Below, piece after piece: positions 34,815 through 45,540 of a stretch of DNA of 61,453 nucleotides. Location of the stretch: contig PLSX01000167.1 in the NCBI GenBank assembly GCA_003165315.1, positions 1-61,453 of the forward strand, given 5' to 3'. This DNA comes from Acidobacteriota bacterium (GTDB lineage Bacteria > Acidobacteriota > Terriglobia > UBA7540). Positions within the stretch are counted from its first letter, which is position 1, and every line of letters starts with the position of its first letter. Below the pieces are notes generated by a model. The model made no database searches. It worked only from the letters and a program-made list of their open reading frames with translations, and was not told the origin of the DNA. Position numbers and translations under genes: made by a program.

Positions 34815-35165
34815 GAGCCGGAGCTCGGGGCTCGGAGTTAGGGACAAGGGATATCGGAGTTAGGGACAAGGGATAAGGGGCCGCATTGTGGGGGTTTGAC
34901 AGTAGGAGGAGGCTCGCAAGGACCAGAATTTCGCGATTCGGACAATTTGCCGCGTTTTGACCCAAATCTCATGTCCCAGGCTCCATAACCCGGACTCCAA
35001 ATCGCGAGTTGCTAACCCCTAACCCCTGATCCCAAGTCCCATGCCCCTTGTCCCTTAACCCGTATCCCGAGTCCCGACTCCCTAACCCCTTGCCCCGTTT
35101 CCCTTATCCCTTGCCCCGAGTCCCAAGTCCCAAGCCCCGAACCTCTACTCCCTTGTCCCAATCTT
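34815..35165. repeat. long spacer tract of ccctaacccc/gtcccaagtccc-type words, running into ftcD
   Basis: After two copies of GGAGTTAGGGACAAGGGATA (near 34835 and 34858), a tract of about 180 bp consists of variations on CCCAAGTCCC, CCCTAACCCC and CCCTTGTCCC. Its right end (35145-35165) forms the last codons of ftcD (EKIGTRE). The 526-nt interval 34619-35144 otherwise holds only the feo operator; no gene is seen. Confidence 0.75.
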
Positions 35166-36710
35166 CTCCAAGCGGGCTTCCACCGACTTATGCCAGGATA
35201 CATCGGGAATCGCCGACTTATTCGCCCTAACATTCTCGACTCCCCCCCGCCGCGCCGATTCCGCCATATTGGCCGCCACGCTCAGATCCGAGGCGGCTTG
35301 GGGAATCGTAATACCGGTGAGGCTCGCGATCTCGTGGGCCACGGCCGCCGCCAACTCCGCCGTCTCTAAAGGCACCATTGAAGCCTCTTTGCTTGCGTCC
35401 TCAATCGCGAGGTTGCGGACGCTCTGCTCCGATTCGCTGGATTTGGGCAACTTGAAAGCGCGCATCAGTGCTTCATAACTTTGCGGATCAAGATCGACAA
35501 GCTCCATCAACCGCCCGCGTAATCCCGCCAACCGCGCACAGGCTGCTTCCAAAGCGGGGTGATGGGCGGCAAGGGACTTCCGCTTCATCGAAACGCCGCA
35601 AACCATCTCCCCCAAGCCCGCCGCCAATGCTCCTGCAAGTGCCGCGACGCTGCCACCTCCGGGAGTCGGCGTAGGATCCGCCACCTTCTTCACATACTCA
35701 TCCACCATCGCCCGTAGTGGGCCCTGCGGCATTAGCGCTTGGTTATTGGCGATTGGCGATTGGACGAAATTCGAGTTTCGAGTTTCGAGTTTTGTATTTC
35801 GATTTTCCAATACTTGCTCCAGCCGGTTTTCCACCACCAATTCCGGGCGGAAATTTTCAACCTTCAGAAAATGGACCGCAGCGGATTCCAATGCCTTGCG
35901 GGGAACAAGTCCCACAATCTCGCTGCCCACCACTTGAAGGCCCAGCGCCGCCGCTTCCAGCTCCACCGCCTCGAATACTTTGGCCATTGAGGTGGTCTCA
36001 AAATCAGTCAGGTTCATCGATACCTGCGCAAGATTGCGGCTCTTCAAATCCACTCCCATCGCCTTTACGCAGGGAAAGCCGCCACTGGAGGCTCGAATCT
36101 TTTTAGCGATGGCCTTCGCGGGCTCGATATCCGGGGTGTTCAGGATGATATTGTAGGCAATCAGGAATTTGCGCGCGCCCACCACCGTAGCGCCCGCCGT
36201 GGGATGCAGCGCCGCCTCGCCAAAATCGGGATGGCGATGGGGATTGTTGCCAATCTCGCTGCGCACACCCTCAAATTGCCCGCGCCGAATGTTCTCCAGG
36301 TTCACGCGCTCCGGCTTGCGCGCTGCGGCTTCGTAGAGATAGGTTGGAATTCTGAAGCGATGCCAGGTTTCTTCCGCCACCCACTCCGCAATGTGGACGC
36401 AGTCCTCCAGCGACACACCCGAGATTGGCACGAAGGGCACAACGTCCGCAGCGCCCAGGCGCGGGTGGGCTCCCTGATGTTTGCTCAAGTCGATCAGCTC
36501 CGCCGCTTTGCCGATTCCGCGCAGTGCGGCTTCACCCACGCTTTCGCGGGTTCCGACAAACGTGATAACGCACCGGTTGTGGTCCGCGTCCATCTCGCGA
36601 TCAAGCAGGTAGACGTCGGGCCCGGCGAGGATCGCCTGAGCGATCGCGTCCACCACGGCTGGTTCGCGACCTTCACTGAAATTGGGTACGCATTCGATGA
36701 GAGTTTGCAT
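35145..36710 (-). CDS. ftcD: glutamate formimidoyltransferase / formimidoyltetrahydrofolate cyclodeaminase fusion
   Basis: 521 residues from ATG 36710 (family start MQTLIECVPNFSEGREPAVV). The formiminotransferase domain is residues 1-300 (ITFVGTRESVGEAALRG, HPRLGAADVVPFVPI). A low-complexity linker of about 35 residues (NRNTKLETRNSNF...) follows. The cyclodeaminase domain covers about 330-515 (TPTPGGGSVAALAGALAAGL, GEMVCGVSMKR). The enzyme takes the formimino group from formiminoglutamate to tetrahydrofolate and releases ammonia, the last step of histidine degradation. It lies close to hutI and hutU. The final residues are encoded by a spacer repeat. Confidence 0.92.
   Translation of the reverse strand: MQTLIECVPNFSEGREPAVVDAIAQAILAGPDVYLLDREMDADHNRCVITFVGTRESVGEAALRGIGKAAELIDLSKHQGAHPRLGAADVVPFVPISGVSLEDCVHIAEWVAEETWHRFRIPTYLYEAAARKPERVNLENIRRGQFEGVRSEIGNNPHRHPDFGEAALHPTAGATVVGARKFLIAYNIILNTPDIEPAKAIAKKIRASSGGFPCVKAMGVDLKSRNLAQVSMNLTDFETTSMAKVFEAVELEAAALGLQVVGSEIVGLVPRKALESAAVHFLKVENFRPELVVENRLEQVLENRNTKLETRNSNFVQSPIANNQALMPQGPLRAMVDEYVKKVADPTPTPGGGSVAALAGALAAGLGEMVCGVSMKRKSLAAHHPALEAACARLAGLRGRLMELVDLDPQSYEALMRAFKLPKSSESEQSVRNLAIEDASKEASMVPLETAELAAAVAHEIASLTGITIPQAASDLSVAANMAESARRGGVENVRANKSAIPDVSWHKSVEARLEKIGTRE
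35738..35815. repeat. spacer-type repeat tract in frame inside ftcD
   Basis: GGCGATTGGCGATTGG and three copies of TCGAGTTTCGAG-type words lie at the junction of the two ftcD domains and are translated into the linker. The same words occur in non-coding spacers (for example 53735-53905). Confidence 0.75.
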
Positions 36711-36837
36711 GGGGGAAATGTAGCACAAGAACAAGTCCGAAGTCGGGTGTCCAAGGTCCGAAGTCTGGGTTTAGGAGTCTTTCGACGATAGAATTCATGG
36801 GACCTCAGTATTTTTAGAACGCATAACCATCTTTTTT

Positions 36838-37030
36838 CCAACAACATTCCGGGAAAACAACGTATCACATTTACTTTCAATAACATTCAGGCTTCGTGGG
36901 TGCGCAACGATCCGTAACCATATTCTTTTCATATAGATCTAAAGCAAAACGGTCCATCTCTCTATTTTTCATCAACATGCGAGGTTCAGGCGGGACCGGT
37001 TCTTGTGTTTTCAATAACATTCCGGCTTCG
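36838..37030. repeat. three degenerate copies of an aataacattccggcttcg word
   Basis: Copies at 36838-36853, 36878-36896 and 37012-37030 share the word CAATAACATTC(C/A)GGCTTCG to different degrees. The third holds the stop of the small basic protein gene. They lie in the 300-nt interval 36711-37010, which contains no supported gene and also holds a gtccgaagtc-type tract (36734-36775). Confidence 0.5.
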
Positions 37031-37382
37031 TTCGTCGAAAAGAAACCCCCGCGGGGATTCCCAATCTATGGCATCGCCGTAGTTCCATTACCAGCGCACG
37101 ATCAGTTTCATGAATCATCCGGATCAAGCCCTTGAATAGACGGGAGTCGGCCTCCTCCGAGGTCAGAATTTCCCGCGCGGTGCGGTCAATCTCATCGGGG
37201 GGAGTCTCCATCAAGAGCATCATGAAGTCATGATAGAAACGCGACCGCGGCCCTTTGCCCAGCCCGTTCAGGCGCGCCTGAATCTTTCCCCGCGCGGTGC
37301 GAGGGCCCGTGGATTTTTGAGCATTCCGGCGATTGGCTTCGATGCGGGCGGGAGTCATGGTGGGGGATTTGCGCAGCGACAT
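37011..37382 (-). CDS. small basic protein of the SPARIEANRRNAQK family (copy 1)
   Basis: 123 residues from ATG 37382 (start MSLRKSPTMTPARIEANRRN, as in copy 2). The N-terminus TPARIEANRRNAQKSTGPRT is followed by a basic RGKIQARLNGLGKG, then a less basic helix-rich part. I know this N-terminal block from many uncharacterised acidobacterial proteins, often in several copies per genome; no function is established to my knowledge. Its basic, Arg/Asn-rich start suggests nucleic-acid binding (inference). A matching paralogue is at 59918-60289 with the same type of promoter. Confidence 0.8.
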   Translation of the reverse strand: MSLRKSPTMTPARIEANRRNAQKSTGPRTARGKIQARLNGLGKGPRSRFYHDFMMLLMETPPDEIDRTAREILTSEEADSRLFKGLIRMIHETDRALVMELRRCHRLGIPAGVSFRRTKPECY

Positions 37383-37410
37383 GGCGGGGCCTCGTTTCCT
37401 ACCGCCCCTA

Positions 37411-37439
37411 AGCATACACGATAGGCTACTATTTGTCAA
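37411..37439 (-). promoter_or_regulatory. promoter of small basic protein copy 1
   Basis: On the minus strand TTGACA (37434-37439), 17-nt spacer, TATGCT (37411-37416). TGTCTCTTGACAAAT around the -35 box is identical to the promoter of copy 2 at 59857-59871, although the flanking DNA differs. Confidence 0.65.
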
Positions 37440-37613
37440 GAGACAGAATGTCCTACAGCGTTCAAGATCCGATTGCTAAGACCCGTACACGATCATGGGC
37501 CGAAGATGCCCAATACATCGCTTTTAGAACCAACCCGGGATTGGAACATGAGGAGGCCGATACATTGTTGTCTGCTTTTGAATCTTGAATTTTGAATTCC
37601 TTCCTCTTGGCAG

Positions 37614-39140
37614 CTAACGCGAGAAAACGACCCTCCCGCGCTTCACCGTCATCACGCAATGATTCACCGCGAAGTAGTAAGGGATTTCGCGGTAATCTTC
37701 CACATCCAAGGCAATCAGGTCAGCCTGCTTGCCGGCTTCAAGGGAACCGATGCGGTCGGCGCGACGCAGGGCGTGAGCGGCGTTGAGGGTGGAGGCGCAG
37801 ATGGCTTCCGCCGGCGTCGTGCGCATCTGATCACAGGCGAGTGACAGGATGAATTGCATGTTCAGCGTGGGGCTGGTGCCGGGATTGAAGTCCGTCGCGA
37901 GGGCAACGGCGGCCCCCGCATCGATCAGTTTGCGCGCGGGTGGATACTGCTTTAATCCCAAGTGGAAATTCGCTCCCGGCAGAAGCGTGGCCACAACTTC
38001 TGAGGCCGCCAAGGCGCGGATGTCGGCAGGTGAGATCTTATCGAGATGGTCTGCTGTGGCGGCCCCGCATTCGATGCCAAGGCGCGCGGCGCCAGTGCGA
38101 GCAAGTTGCTCTGCATGAATGCGCGGCGTCAGGCCGAATTTGCGCCCGGCTTCAAAAACTCGGCGGCAGTCTTCCACACTAAACGCGCCGCGGTCGCAGA
38201 AGCAGTCAATGAATTCGGCCAGTCTTTCACGCCCAGCCTGGATCTCGGGCGTGGCTGCCGGTGTAGTGCCCCCCCGACCCTGTCCGAGGGCGGCCTGAAC
38301 CAGGCTTATGAGGCTGCGGAAAGACGCTCCCATCCTGTCATCCTGAGCAGCAGCGAAGGATCTCGCTCTGCGTGTCTTCAGGACAAGGCGAGATTCTTCG
38401 TCGCCTGCTAGCTCCTCAGAATGACAGTGCCCCTGAGTTCTTCCATAACCTCTTTTGCCTTGCACGACGCCAGACGCGACGGATGCACCCGCAGCCACGG
38501 GAATCAGCCGCGTGATAATTTCTTCCACGTATTGGCAGGACCTTCCATGAAAACTTGCGGGAAGCGCATGAAGCGCCATCAATGTGGGGATCAAATCAAG
38601 AGAGGTCTGCTCTTGCAGTTTCCGGATGGCCCGCAAAATCTTGAGTTCCTGCGCAATGTCCAGCCCATAGCCGCTCTTCACTTCTAAGGTGGTGGTTCCG
38701 TGCGCTGCAAATTGCTCCAGAAATCCCGCCGCTTGTTCGACCAGGGGTTTAAGAGAGGCCCTGGCAAGTTTTCGAGCAGAGGATTGAATTCCCCCGCCCG
38801 CCTGGGCGATCTCTTCGTAGGTTTTGCCGCGCAGGCGCATTTCGTAATCGTTCACGCGGCTGCCGGCATAGATCAGATGGGTGTGCGAATCGACAAAGCC
38901 GGGCATGACGACGCGCCCGTCGCAATCGATGGATTCGGCACGCAGACGCACCGCCTCGCGTTCCAGCAAGCGTGTGGAGCCCACGCGCAGAATCGTTTCG
39001 CCCTCTGTCAGCACGCCGCCGCGCGCGATGATTCCCAATTCGCCTAGCGCCGCACCACGGCGCGGAACCCGCGAGCCGGATAGAGTCAACAGTTGGGCGG
39101 CGTTTCGGAAGAAGAGTCGAGGTGGAGAAGTCTTTGGCAT
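37614..39140 (-). CDS. hutI: imidazolonepropionase with an in-frame repeat insertion
   Basis: 508 residues from ATG 39140; the family usually has 400-420. The amidohydrolase features are complete: VDSHTHLIYAGSR (metal His pair), TTTLEVKSGYGLD, IHAEQLARTGAARLG, ATDFNPGTSPT. The excess of about 85 residues lies between EEIITRLIPVAAG and ERLAEFIDCFCDRGAFSVED. It contains HSEELAGDEESRLVLKTRRA and SFAAAQDDR, the translation of a dispersed repeat (38335-38427). If translated, the extra loop would sit on the barrel surface. The enzyme opens imidazolone propionate to formiminoglutamate in histidine breakdown. Confidence 0.9.
   Translation of the reverse strand: MPKTSPPRLFFRNAAQLLTLSGSRVPRRGAALGELGIIARGGVLTEGETILRVGSTRLLEREAVRLRAESIDCDGRVVMPGFVDSHTHLIYAGSRVNDYEMRLRGKTYEEIAQAGGGIQSSARKLARASLKPLVEQAAGFLEQFAAHGTTTLEVKSGYGLDIAQELKILRAIRKLQEQTSLDLIPTLMALHALPASFHGRSCQYVEEIITRLIPVAAGASVASGVVQGKRGYGRTQGHCHSEELAGDEESRLVLKTRRARSFAAAQDDRMGASFRSLISLVQAALGQGRGGTTPAATPEIQAGRERLAEFIDCFCDRGAFSVEDCRRVFEAGRKFGLTPRIHAEQLARTGAARLGIECGAATADHLDKISPADIRALAASEVVATLLPGANFHLGLKQYPPARKLIDAGAAVALATDFNPGTSPTLNMQFILSLACDQMRTTPAEAICASTLNAAHALRRADRIGSLEAGKQADLIALDVEDYREIPYYFAVNHCVMTVKRGRVVFSR
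38335..38427. repeat. inverted-repeat element inserted in frame in hutI
   Basis: 93 bp with ends CTGTCATCCTGAG and CTCAGAATGACAG in inverted orientation; the inner parts (GCGAAGGATCTCG with CGAGATTCTTCG) continue the stem. I recognise it as one of the dispersed tgtcattctgag...gaatct-type repeats found in many environmental bacterial genomes, usually in spacers. Here it keeps the frame and encodes CHSEELAGDEESR...SFAAAQDD. Confidence 0.8.
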
Positions 39141-39184
39141 TGCAAGGCGCTGGTAATAGTTTGCGGCTGATCTCAACCGATTCG

Positions 39185-39331
39185 TGGGGGCGGTTCGCGA
39201 ACCGCCCTGCCCGTGTGATCACGTGCCGACGAAACGCGCTACGGGCGTCCGCCCCGATCCATCGGGGCCCTGCCCGTGCCGGAGCATGGCCAGGATGGCC
39301 ATGGCACTATGGGCGCTTCGCAAAGCGCCCC
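39185..39331. repeat. REP-like palindromes between hutI and hutU
   Basis: GGGCGGTTCGCGAACCGCCC (39188-39207) is a perfect 20-bp palindrome. GGGCGCTTCGCAAAGCGCCC (39311-39330) is a near-perfect one. Between them lie shorter palindromes (CCCCGATCCATCGGGG and GGCCATGGC). They belong to the family at 26591-26614. They may stabilise the message between the two genes; this is inference. Confidence 0.7.
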
Positions 39332-39344
39332 TACAGCTTGCTCG

Positions 39345-41051
<1,707 letters not shown>

Positions 41052-41276
41052 GTGGATTCTCTCCCCCGGAATCTTAGCCCAATGGTAGAGGAAGGGAAAG
41101 ATGGAATGGGGAGATCAAGAAATCCGGTGATGGGGGCCCGGAAAAAAACTGATCATAGGGCCACCTCATCTCCCTATAAGCTGCTAGAATCAGCAGCTTG
41201 AGCGGCCGTGGGCGCGGAGGTGTTGTAAGGTTTTCTACAATCCCCCGATCGCCCGATGACCCGATCAACAAATACT

Positions 41277-43148
41277 ATGGGCTCAAGCGAGATCAAGACG
41301 CTCAATGAATTATTCCTCAAGGCCGTGGCCACACACGCCAAGCCGGACTGTTTCCTTTACAAAAGTGAAGGGCGATATCAAGGAGTTTCCTCGCAAGAGG
41401 CCTTGCGCAAGGTGGCGGCTCTCGCCTCCGTACTGAGCCAATTACATGTTGAACGCGGCGACCGCGTGGCGATTCTTTCTGAAAACCGCGTGGAATGGGC
41501 GCTAACGGACTATGCGCTGCTGGGCCTAGGCGCCATCCCTGTGCCGATTTACACGACGCTGCTCGAACCCGATATTGAATACATCCTGCGGGATTCCGGG
41601 GCGAAGGGCATCGTGCTGGCGACGGAAGAGCAGCTTGCCAAGATCGTCAACGTGCGCCCGCACCTGCCCGACTTGAAATTTGTCCTGGCCATGGATTGCG
41701 CCAACCTGCAAGGAACTGGAGCGGATTGTTGGGAGGGCAGCGTGGCGCTGCAGATGGGTCTCGCGGCCGACGCGATTGAGTCGTTCACCGCGAAAGCGTT
41801 GGCCGCACAACCGGACGACATCGCCACGATTCTCTATACCTCGGGCACAATGGGCGGCCCCAAGGGCGTTATCCTGACGCATTCGAACATCACATCCAAC
41901 GTGCTGGAGTGCGCCCGGATTTTCCCATTGACCCGCGACGATGCCTGCATCTCGCTGCTTCCCCTCTCGCACATTCTGGAACGGACGCTCGACTTTCTCT
42001 GCTTCTGGCGAGGGACATCGATTGCCTACGCGGAGAACTTGGACTCATTCCCGCTAAACCTGCGCGAGGTCAAGCCAACGTTGGTGGGAGTCGTTCCCCG
42101 CGTGCTCGAGAAGATCCATGACCGAGTCATGGACGTCGTCCGCACGGCGCCACCGGCACGGCAGAAGATTTTCTACTGGGCCCTGGGAGTGGGAAAGCGA
42201 GCTTTCCCCTACCGCCTCAAGGGGCAACCGCTGCCCATGGGCTTGCGCCTGAATCATGCTATCGCCGACCGGCTGATATTCTCCAAAGTGCGTGAACAAC
42301 TGGGCGGACGCCTGAAGATTCTGGCTTCCGGCGCCGCGCCTCTGGCAAAGGAACTGGCCGAGTTCTTTTATGCCATGGACTTGCCTGTTTATGAGGGTTA
42401 CGGGCTTTCCGAAACGTCGCCGGTGATTTCCATCAATTCATTGGGGAACACGAAACTGGGCACGGTGGGGCGGTTGATCGGCGGGGTGGAAGTGAAATTT
42501 GGCGAGGAAAATCCCGATCCGGAAGGTGGGGCAGGACGCGAGATTCTGGTGAAAGGGCCCAACGTTTCGCCCGGATATTATCATTTGGAAGAAGAGAATC
42601 GGGCGGCCTTCATCGACGGCTGGTTCCACACGGGCGATTTGGGAACAATGGACGATGAGGGCTATCTCCGCATCACCGGCCGCAAGAAAAATCTTTTTAA
42701 GACTTCGGGAGGAAAGTACATTTCCCCTGAAAAGCTGGAAAATCTTTTTCAAAGCCACCCCTACGTGCATCAGATTGTGGTATTGGGGGCGGGACGCAAG
42801 TTTGTGGGGGCACTCGTAGCCCCGGTTTTCCAGCGATTGGAGGCCCACGCACACAAGCAGGGCCTGAACTTTTCGAGCCGGGAAGAACTGGTGGCGCTGG
42901 CGCAAATCCGCACCTTCATGCAACAACTGGTCGACGAAACCACGCGCTGGTTGCCGCCGCACGAACGGATCCGTCAGATTGTTCTGTTGCCGCGCGAGCT
43001 GACCATGGCTGATGGTGAGGTATCACCCACCTTGAAGGTCAGGCGGCGCGTGGTGGAAGAGAAGTTCCGCGATGTCATCGAGGAGATGTTTTCAAGGCAC
43101 GCGCCGAAAATTCAGGAGTCAGGAGACAGTAGTCAGAAATCGGAATGA
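41277..43148 (+). CDS. long-chain fatty acid-CoA ligase (AMP-forming)
   Basis: About 623 residues from ATG 41277 (41256 is an alternative). The adenylation motifs are present: TSGTMGGPKGVILTHSN (P-loop), YGLSETSPVI, WFHTGDLGTMDDEGYLRITG and GRKKNLFKTSGGKYISPE. The pattern matches the FAA1/FadD15 branch of long-chain acyl-CoA synthetases. It activates fatty acids for degradation or lipid synthesis. It is divergent from hutU. The last ~15 residues (KIQESGDSSQKSE) are a translated spacer word (caggagtcaggag). Confidence 0.92.
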   Translation: MGSSEIKTLNELFLKAVATHAKPDCFLYKSEGRYQGVSSQEALRKVAALASVLSQLHVERGDRVAILSENRVEWALTDYALLGLGAIPVPIYTTLLEPDIEYILRDSGAKGIVLATEEQLAKIVNVRPHLPDLKFVLAMDCANLQGTGADCWEGSVALQMGLAADAIESFTAKALAAQPDDIATILYTSGTMGGPKGVILTHSNITSNVLECARIFPLTRDDACISLLPLSHILERTLDFLCFWRGTSIAYAENLDSFPLNLREVKPTLVGVVPRVLEKIHDRVMDVVRTAPPARQKIFYWALGVGKRAFPYRLKGQPLPMGLRLNHAIADRLIFSKVREQLGGRLKILASGAAPLAKELAEFFYAMDLPVYEGYGLSETSPVISINSLGNTKLGTVGRLIGGVEVKFGEENPDPEGGAGREILVKGPNVSPGYYHLEEENRAAFIDGWFHTGDLGTMDDEGYLRITGRKKNLFKTSGGKYISPEKLENLFQSHPYVHQIVVLGAGRKFVGALVAPVFQRLEAHAHKQGLNFSSREELVALAQIRTFMQQLVDETTRWLPPHERIRQIVLLPRELTMADGEVSPTLKVRRRVVEEKFRDVIEEMFSRHAPKIQESGDSSQKSE

Positions 43149-43192
43149 CGGCCTCTCGATTCTGTCTTCCGGCTCCTATCTCGTGACACCTC

Positions 43193-44269
43193 TCAAAAAA
43201 TATGCAACTTGATGGTGAGATACTTCTTGGGGTTCTTGCGGAAATCCGCGAGGAACTCCTTTAAGGAATCAGAGCTTGCGCTGAGATTGTTGAACAAGGT
43301 TGGATCCGTCGAGAGCTTCCCCAGTGTTCCCTGCCCCTGATCGATGCGGGCGGTAATTGTATCCACGTGACCCAGGGTGGAGTTCAGGCGGTCGTACATT
43401 TGCTCATCCTTAGCAAGCTTTCCCAGCGTCCCGTGGCCCTGATTGATGCCATCGATTAGGGTGTTCCCATTCGTCATCAACCGGTTGAGATTATTAAAAG
43501 CGGAGGGATCGGAAATGAACTTTGCCAGACTCCCGTTCCCGTGCTGAACGTCATCAAGGACTTGATTCAGCCGGTCGATCGTCGACACAAAGCGAGTATA
43601 AAGAGTATCGTCAGCCATCAGCTTGCCGACTGTTCCCTGGCCGCTTTGGACGCGATCCACCATGGCCTGAGCACCGGAAACCGTGGCGTTCATTTTGTTA
43701 TAAAGGGTCTCATCGTAGAGCAGCTTGCCCATTGACCCCTTGCCGGCCTGGATCTGAGTGGTGATGTCATCAAGCTTGGAAGACAGCGTGTTGAGGTTCA
43801 TAATAACTTCGTTGGTGTTCTGCATCACCGCGGCGATGTCCGCCTTCTCGACGGTCTTTACCGAGCCACCATCCCCCATCACTTCGTGACCTGCCGTGCC
43901 TCGGGTAATATCCACATAGCTGTCGCCCAGCAAGCCGACAGTTTCCACAGAAGCCACGGAATCGGTGCGAATCTGCTTCTGAAAATTGTTCGCAATCTTT
44001 AAGTCAACCTCCACCGCGCGCTGCCGGTCGTCGTAGGGGGAGATCCCGATCTTGGAGACGTTGCCCACCGCGATGCCCGCCAACCGCACCTGGGCACCTT
44101 CGCGCAATTCCCCGGCGCTGGAGAGATAAGCCTTCAAGGTGTAATGCCGCGTAAAGAATCCAGCCTGGCCGCTGATAAAGAAGATCGCAATGGCCAAAAC
44201 AATCAGGCTGACAATGACCATGATGCCGACTCGAAGCTGAGCCCACTGCACGCGTTCGTGTTGAGGCAT
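43193..44269 (-). CDS. mlaD: MlaD/MCE-family lipid-transport substrate-binding protein
   Basis: 358 residues preceded by AAGGAGAT. A single membrane anchor (VGIMVIVSLIVLAIAIFFIS) precedes the MCE domain (about 42-125, KAYLSSAGELREGAQVRLAG, GLLGDSYVDITRG). The C-terminal ~190 residues contain five degenerate repeats of about 37-45 residues around G.G(T/S).GKL..D..L(Y/F) (for example GKGSMGKLLYDETLY, GQGTVGKLMADDTLY, GQGTLGKLSTDPTLF). Such tails are helical in related proteins and form hydrophobic tubes. It belongs with MlaE and MlaF just upstream and moves phospholipids between the membranes. Confidence 0.92.
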   Translation of the reverse strand: MPQHERVQWAQLRVGIMVIVSLIVLAIAIFFISGQAGFFTRHYTLKAYLSSAGELREGAQVRLAGIAVGNVSKIGISPYDDRQRAVEVDLKIANNFQKQIRTDSVASVETVGLLGDSYVDITRGTAGHEVMGDGGSVKTVEKADIAAVMQNTNEVIMNLNTLSSKLDDITTQIQAGKGSMGKLLYDETLYNKMNATVSGAQAMVDRVQSGQGTVGKLMADDTLYTRFVSTIDRLNQVLDDVQHGNGSLAKFISDPSAFNNLNRLMTNGNTLIDGINQGHGTLGKLAKDEQMYDRLNSTLGHVDTITARIDQGQGTLGKLSTDPTLFNNLSASSDSLKEFLADFRKNPKKYLTIKLHIF

Positions 44270-44510
44270 AGTTGATCTCCTTGCGAAATTCTAAACCCTA
44301 TTGTAGTTCATCTGCGGCGCAATCGGGACTGAGGATTCGGAACATCGGAAATTGAATATGGGAACCGAACGCCGGATGAAATTTGATTGCATGAAGCATC
44401 GTAAAGTCGCACGAACGATTGTTGGAGTCAGATTAAGGTGGGGCAGTAAGTCGCCTCAACTGCACACACGGGATTCCGAGCCCCGTGTCCCAAATCCCTC
44501 TCCCAAGCAT

Positions 44511-45317
44511 CTATGCCAGAAACTTGCGCAGATATTGATCCGAAGAGCTGGCAAGTTCCCGCTCACTTCCATTAAAATAAACCCCGCCGTCACGCAGCAC
44601 CAGGAATCGCGTGGGCGGGCGTAAATTGCCCGCACTTTCCGGTGGCAAGGGAACCAAAGCTTGTGTTTCAGCAGAGAAGATATAATTGGCCAGAACAAAC
44701 GCATCTTGCAAACGCTGGGTGACCACGACGGAAGTAACGTGTTGCAGGTCGCGCAGCTTGGCAATCAACACATTAATGGTCTGGCTGGTAACGGGATCGA
44801 GCCCGCCGGTGGGCGAGTCGTAAAGCATGATGGAGGGACTGCTGATAATCGTCCGCGCAATTGCCACACGGCGGCGCATTCCGCCGGAAAGCTCGGAGGG
44901 CATCTTCTCGATGGCCTGCTCCATTTCGACAAAGCGCAACACCTCACGCACGCGCCCTTCGATTTTGGCCTCATCGCCCCAATGTTCTTCACGAAGGCGG
45001 TAGGCAACATTATCGAAAACAGACAGAGAATCGAACAGCGCACCCTCTTGAAACACAATTCCCATGCGCAGACGAAAGGGTTGAAGACTGGCTTCATCAA
45101 GGGGAACCAGGTCCTGCCCCTCAATCAGCACCTGTCCTCCATCAGGTTTGAGAAGCCCCAGCATCAGCTTCAGCAGCACGGACTTTCCTGAACCTGTCAC
45201 GCCCAGCAGGATCAGAGTCTCGCCGGCGCCCAGAACAAAAGACACGCTGGCCAGTACGCGCTTGCTATCAAAAGAGAGGGAAACGTTCCGAAGTTCAATG
45301 GCAGGCACGGAGTTCAT
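44511..45317 (-). CDS. mlaF: MlaF-type ABC transporter ATP-binding protein
   Basis: 268 residues. Walker A LLGVTGSGKSVLLKL (T in place of the usual N/S-G), Q-loop GIVFQEGALFDSLSVFDNVA, signature ELSGGMRRRVAIART, Walker B SIMLYDSPTGGLDPVT; the acidic residue after Walker B is Asp followed by Ser (DSPTGG) where most ABC ATPases have a Glu, as is common for MlaF-like proteins. C-terminal ~60 residues extend the ATPase. It pairs with MlaE and MlaD. The 241-nt gap to mlaD contains a spacer word tract but no gene. Confidence 0.93.
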   Translation of the reverse strand: MNSVPAIELRNVSLSFDSKRVLASVSFVLGAGETLILLGVTGSGKSVLLKLMLGLLKPDGGQVLIEGQDLVPLDEASLQPFRLRMGIVFQEGALFDSLSVFDNVAYRLREEHWGDEAKIEGRVREVLRFVEMEQAIEKMPSELSGGMRRRVAIARTIISSPSIMLYDSPTGGLDPVTSQTINVLIAKLRDLQHVTSVVVTQRLQDAFVLANYIFSAETQALVPLPPESAGNLRPPTRFLVLRDGGVYFNGSERELASSSDQYLRKFLA

Positions 45318-45540
45318 AGTTTTTTTGGATGCAGGATTCGGGTAAGAGGTTTGGGACTCGGGTTATGGTGTACCGGACACGCGAGCCTTAAATTAATTTT
45401 GCCTTTGAGGTCAACTGCACACCGATCCGAGTTTCCTAATCCCTCCAGCCGTCGGATGGTTGAGCAAAGGTGTTAAAATCCGGGCACGATATCTCATCCC
45501 CGAGAACCAGTGGCACTTGTCCCCTATCCTTTATTCCTTC

